Origin: Gemmatimonadota bacterium
GTDB taxonomy: Bacteria > Gemmatimonadota > Gemmatimonadetes > Longimicrobiales > Gaopeijiaceae
DNA length: 45,850 bases
Reading direction: 5' to 3'
Assembly (NCBI GenBank): GCA_022560615.1
Contig: JADFSR010000034.1
Span: forward strand, 1 to 45,850
Shown here: positions 44,457 to 45,850 of the stretch, in pieces
Position numbering within the stretch: position 1 is the first letter of the stretch
Layout of the letters: each line of letters begins with the position of its first letter
Made by a program: the position numbers and the translations under genes
The notes under the pieces: generated by a model
What the model was told of the DNA's origin: nothing
Seen by the model: the letters and a program-made list of their open reading frames with translations, nothing else
Databases searched by the model: none

Positions 44457-45850
44457 ATGCGCGCACTCCCAACGTCCGTCGGACTGATGCCGGCCGTGGT
44501 CTTAGCGGCTGCCGCTGTGCTGGCAACCGGCGCCGAAGCCCAGAATCCCGCCGCCTTCACCAACGACATCCGGCCCATCATGGAGCGGAGTTGCTGGGAC
44601 TGTCACGGTGAGGACCAGCAGCGTTCCGGTCTCGACCTACGTACGCGCGAGGGCGCGCTGAGGGGAGGTAGCCACGGCGCGGCGATCGTGCCGGGGCGCG
44701 CCGAGGAGAGTCTCCTCTACCGCAAGGTCGCAGGGCTCGATGAACCCTCGATGCCGAGGGACGGCCCCTCGTTGACCGTGGCGGAGATCGCCGCGGTACG
44801 AGCGTGGATCGACGACGGGGCTCACTGGGACGATGGGCCGACGACCGCCGTGGACAACCCGGTGGAGGCGCTCGATGAGACGGAGCTTCCGCCCGGGGCG
44901 AGGGATTACTGGGCGTTCAAGCTCCCGGTGCAAAGCCCGGTCCCGGTGGTTCTGCCGTTTGAACATCCCGTCGATCGCTTTCTCGAGCGGACGCGCCGGG
45001 CGAACGGCGTGACCGCGGCACCGCGAGCCGGTCGGCTCACGCTGCTTCGGCGCGCCCATCTCGACCTGATCGGGCTCCCGCCCACGCCGGAGGAGACCGC
45101 GGCGTTTCTAGCCGATATGGAACCCGGGGCGTGGGAACGCCTGATCGATCGGCTGCTCGCCTCACCCCACTACGGCGAGCGTTGGGGTCGACACTGGCTC
45201 GACGTGGCGCGCTACGCGGACTCCGACGGCTTCGAGCAAGACGTCGACCGGCCCAACGCGTGGCGCTATCGCGACTACGTCATCGACGCGTTCAACCAAG
45301 ACAAGCCCTTCGACCAGTTCATCATCGAGCAGGTCGCGGGCGACGAGCTGGACGAGACCACCCACGAGACCATGATCGCAACGGGCTTCCTGCGTGCTGG
45401 TCCCCGCGTGAACTTCCGCGAGAAGGACAATCCGGAGCGCCGGTACGAGTACCTGGACGACGTGATCGCCACCCTCGGCCGTGGCATCTTGGGCCTTACG
45501 GTTCACTGCGCGCGCTGCCATTTCCACAAGTTCGATCCGATTCCGCAGACGGACTACTACCGCCTGATGGCGTCGATCTACGGGTACGTCGAGACCGAGG
45601 TTCCGCTGGTCTCCACTGAGGAAGCGGAGGCGTACCAGAGGCGCATCGCGGAGATCGATGCCCGTCAACGCGCCCTAAGGGATCAAGTCGCTGAGATCGA
45701 GGCGCCGTACCGCGAGCGACTGCGGCTCGAACGCCTGGAACGCGACTTCCCGCCCGACGTCTTGCGTGCGGTGCTGAAGCCGGAGACCGAGCGAACGCCC
45801 GGTGAGCAGCTGCTCGCCGCACAGGTGCTCTCGCTGGGGTGTGCCCAGGT
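44457..45850 (+). CDS. PSCyt1/PSCyt2 (DUF1549) cytochrome c protein, runs off the end
   Basis: ATG 44457 opens a frame that stays open to the last base; the first 464 codons are visible. A leader (LMPAVVLAAAAVLATGAEAQ) is followed by PSCyt1 with haem motif CWDCH (IMERSCWDCHGED). Then comes PSCyt2/DUF1549 from about 170 (LIGLPPTPEETAAFLADM, then GERWGRHWLDVARYADSDGF), with a second CxxCH in HCARCHFHKFDPI. A coiled-coil begins near 400. The usual C-terminal PSD1/DUF1553 domain would lie beyond the window. It is an exported multi-haem protein of unknown reaction, a different type from the DUF1592 protein at 14507. It diverges from the CarboxypepD gene. Confidence 0.88.
   Translation, partial: MRALPTSVGLMPAVVLAAAAVLATGAEAQNPAAFTNDIRPIMERSCWDCHGEDQQRSGLDLRTREGALRGGSHGAAIVPGRAEESLLYRKVAGLDEPSMPRDGPSLTVAEIAAVRAWIDDGAHWDDGPTTAVDNPVEALDETELPPGARDYWAFKLPVQSPVPVVLPFEHPVDRFLERTRRANGVTAAPRAGRLTLLRRAHLDLIGLPPTPEETAAFLADMEPGAWERLIDRLLASPHYGERWGRHWLDVARYADSDGFEQDVDRPNAWRYRDYVIDAFNQDKPFDQFIIEQVAGDELDETTHETMIATGFLRAGPRVNFREKDNPERRYEYLDDVIATLGRGILGLTVHCARCHFHKFDPIPQTDYYRLMASIYGYVETEVPLVSTEEAEAYQRRIAEIDARQRALRDQVAEIEAPYRERLRLERLERDFPPDVLRAVLKPETERTPGEQLLAAQVLSLGCAQ

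Noticed and set aside
1-45850. CRISPR array, phage genes, riboswitches or biosynthetic cluster
   Set aside because: No spaced direct repeats, no phage structural genes, no recognisable riboswitch core and no synthase genes were seen.

Overview
The window is GC-rich bacterial chromosome, most likely from a Gemmatimonadota genome or MAG. The best pointers are two copies of the kinase N-terminus RLNAALEGRY...GMATV that is common in that phylum, a GWxTD-like secreted protein, many secreted CarboxypepD/TonB-plug-like and VPS10/BNR proteins, DUF1592/DUF1552 pairs, and strong GGAGG ribosome-binding sites. This placement is inference, because no rRNA or marker gene is present. I see no tRNA, rRNA, CRISPR array or complete mobile element.

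Left part (1-10.4 kb): a mosaic of small intact genes and gene debris. It starts with the edge of an IS3-type orfA, then a DUF1801 protein, a truncated NYN-domain gene next to strong hairpins, a two-ACT-domain protein and a DUF3500 protein. A frame-broken metallo-beta-lactamase relic follows. Two N-terminal Ser/Thr-kinase stubs bracket a lipoprotein-like protein-L-isoaspartate methyltransferase. The second stub abuts antisense fragments of an unknown gene and of a group-1 truncated haemoglobin. After the debris come a YVTN propeller protein, a DinB-like protein, a PAS histidine kinase, a small coiled-coil membrane protein and dodecin.

Middle part (10.4-29.5 kb): exported proteins. Three NHL-type beta-propeller paralogues flank a NylB-like serine hydrolase and a tight DUF1592 (cytochrome c) - DUF1552 (Tat exported) - ankyrin operon. 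On the minus strand lie an MFS transporter whose first helix is out of frame, an Amidohydrolase_3 lipoprotein, a coupled pair of exported proteins (one GWxTD-like) and a Sel1-CarboxypepD-plug fusion. A small NTF2-like lipoprotein is on the plus strand.

Right part (29.7-45.85 kb): a VPS10/BNR propeller divergent from an S9 peptidase, then an uncharacterised exported protein. A wrecked BrnT/BrnA-type toxin-antitoxin locus follows, whose antitoxin gene carries an apparent internal inversion of about 60 bp. Beyond it are a GSDH quinoprotein fused to two carboxymuconolactone-decarboxylase domains, a periplasmic MBL hydrolase, a PQQ dehydrogenase, a CarboxypepD protein, and a PSCyt1/PSCyt2 cytochrome gene running off the end. 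The functional theme is extracytoplasmic oxidation (quinoproteins, cytochromes) and hydrolysis of organic compounds. The most unusual structures are the scrambled toxin-antitoxin locus and the stub-and-fragment mosaic at 4.8-6.2 kb.
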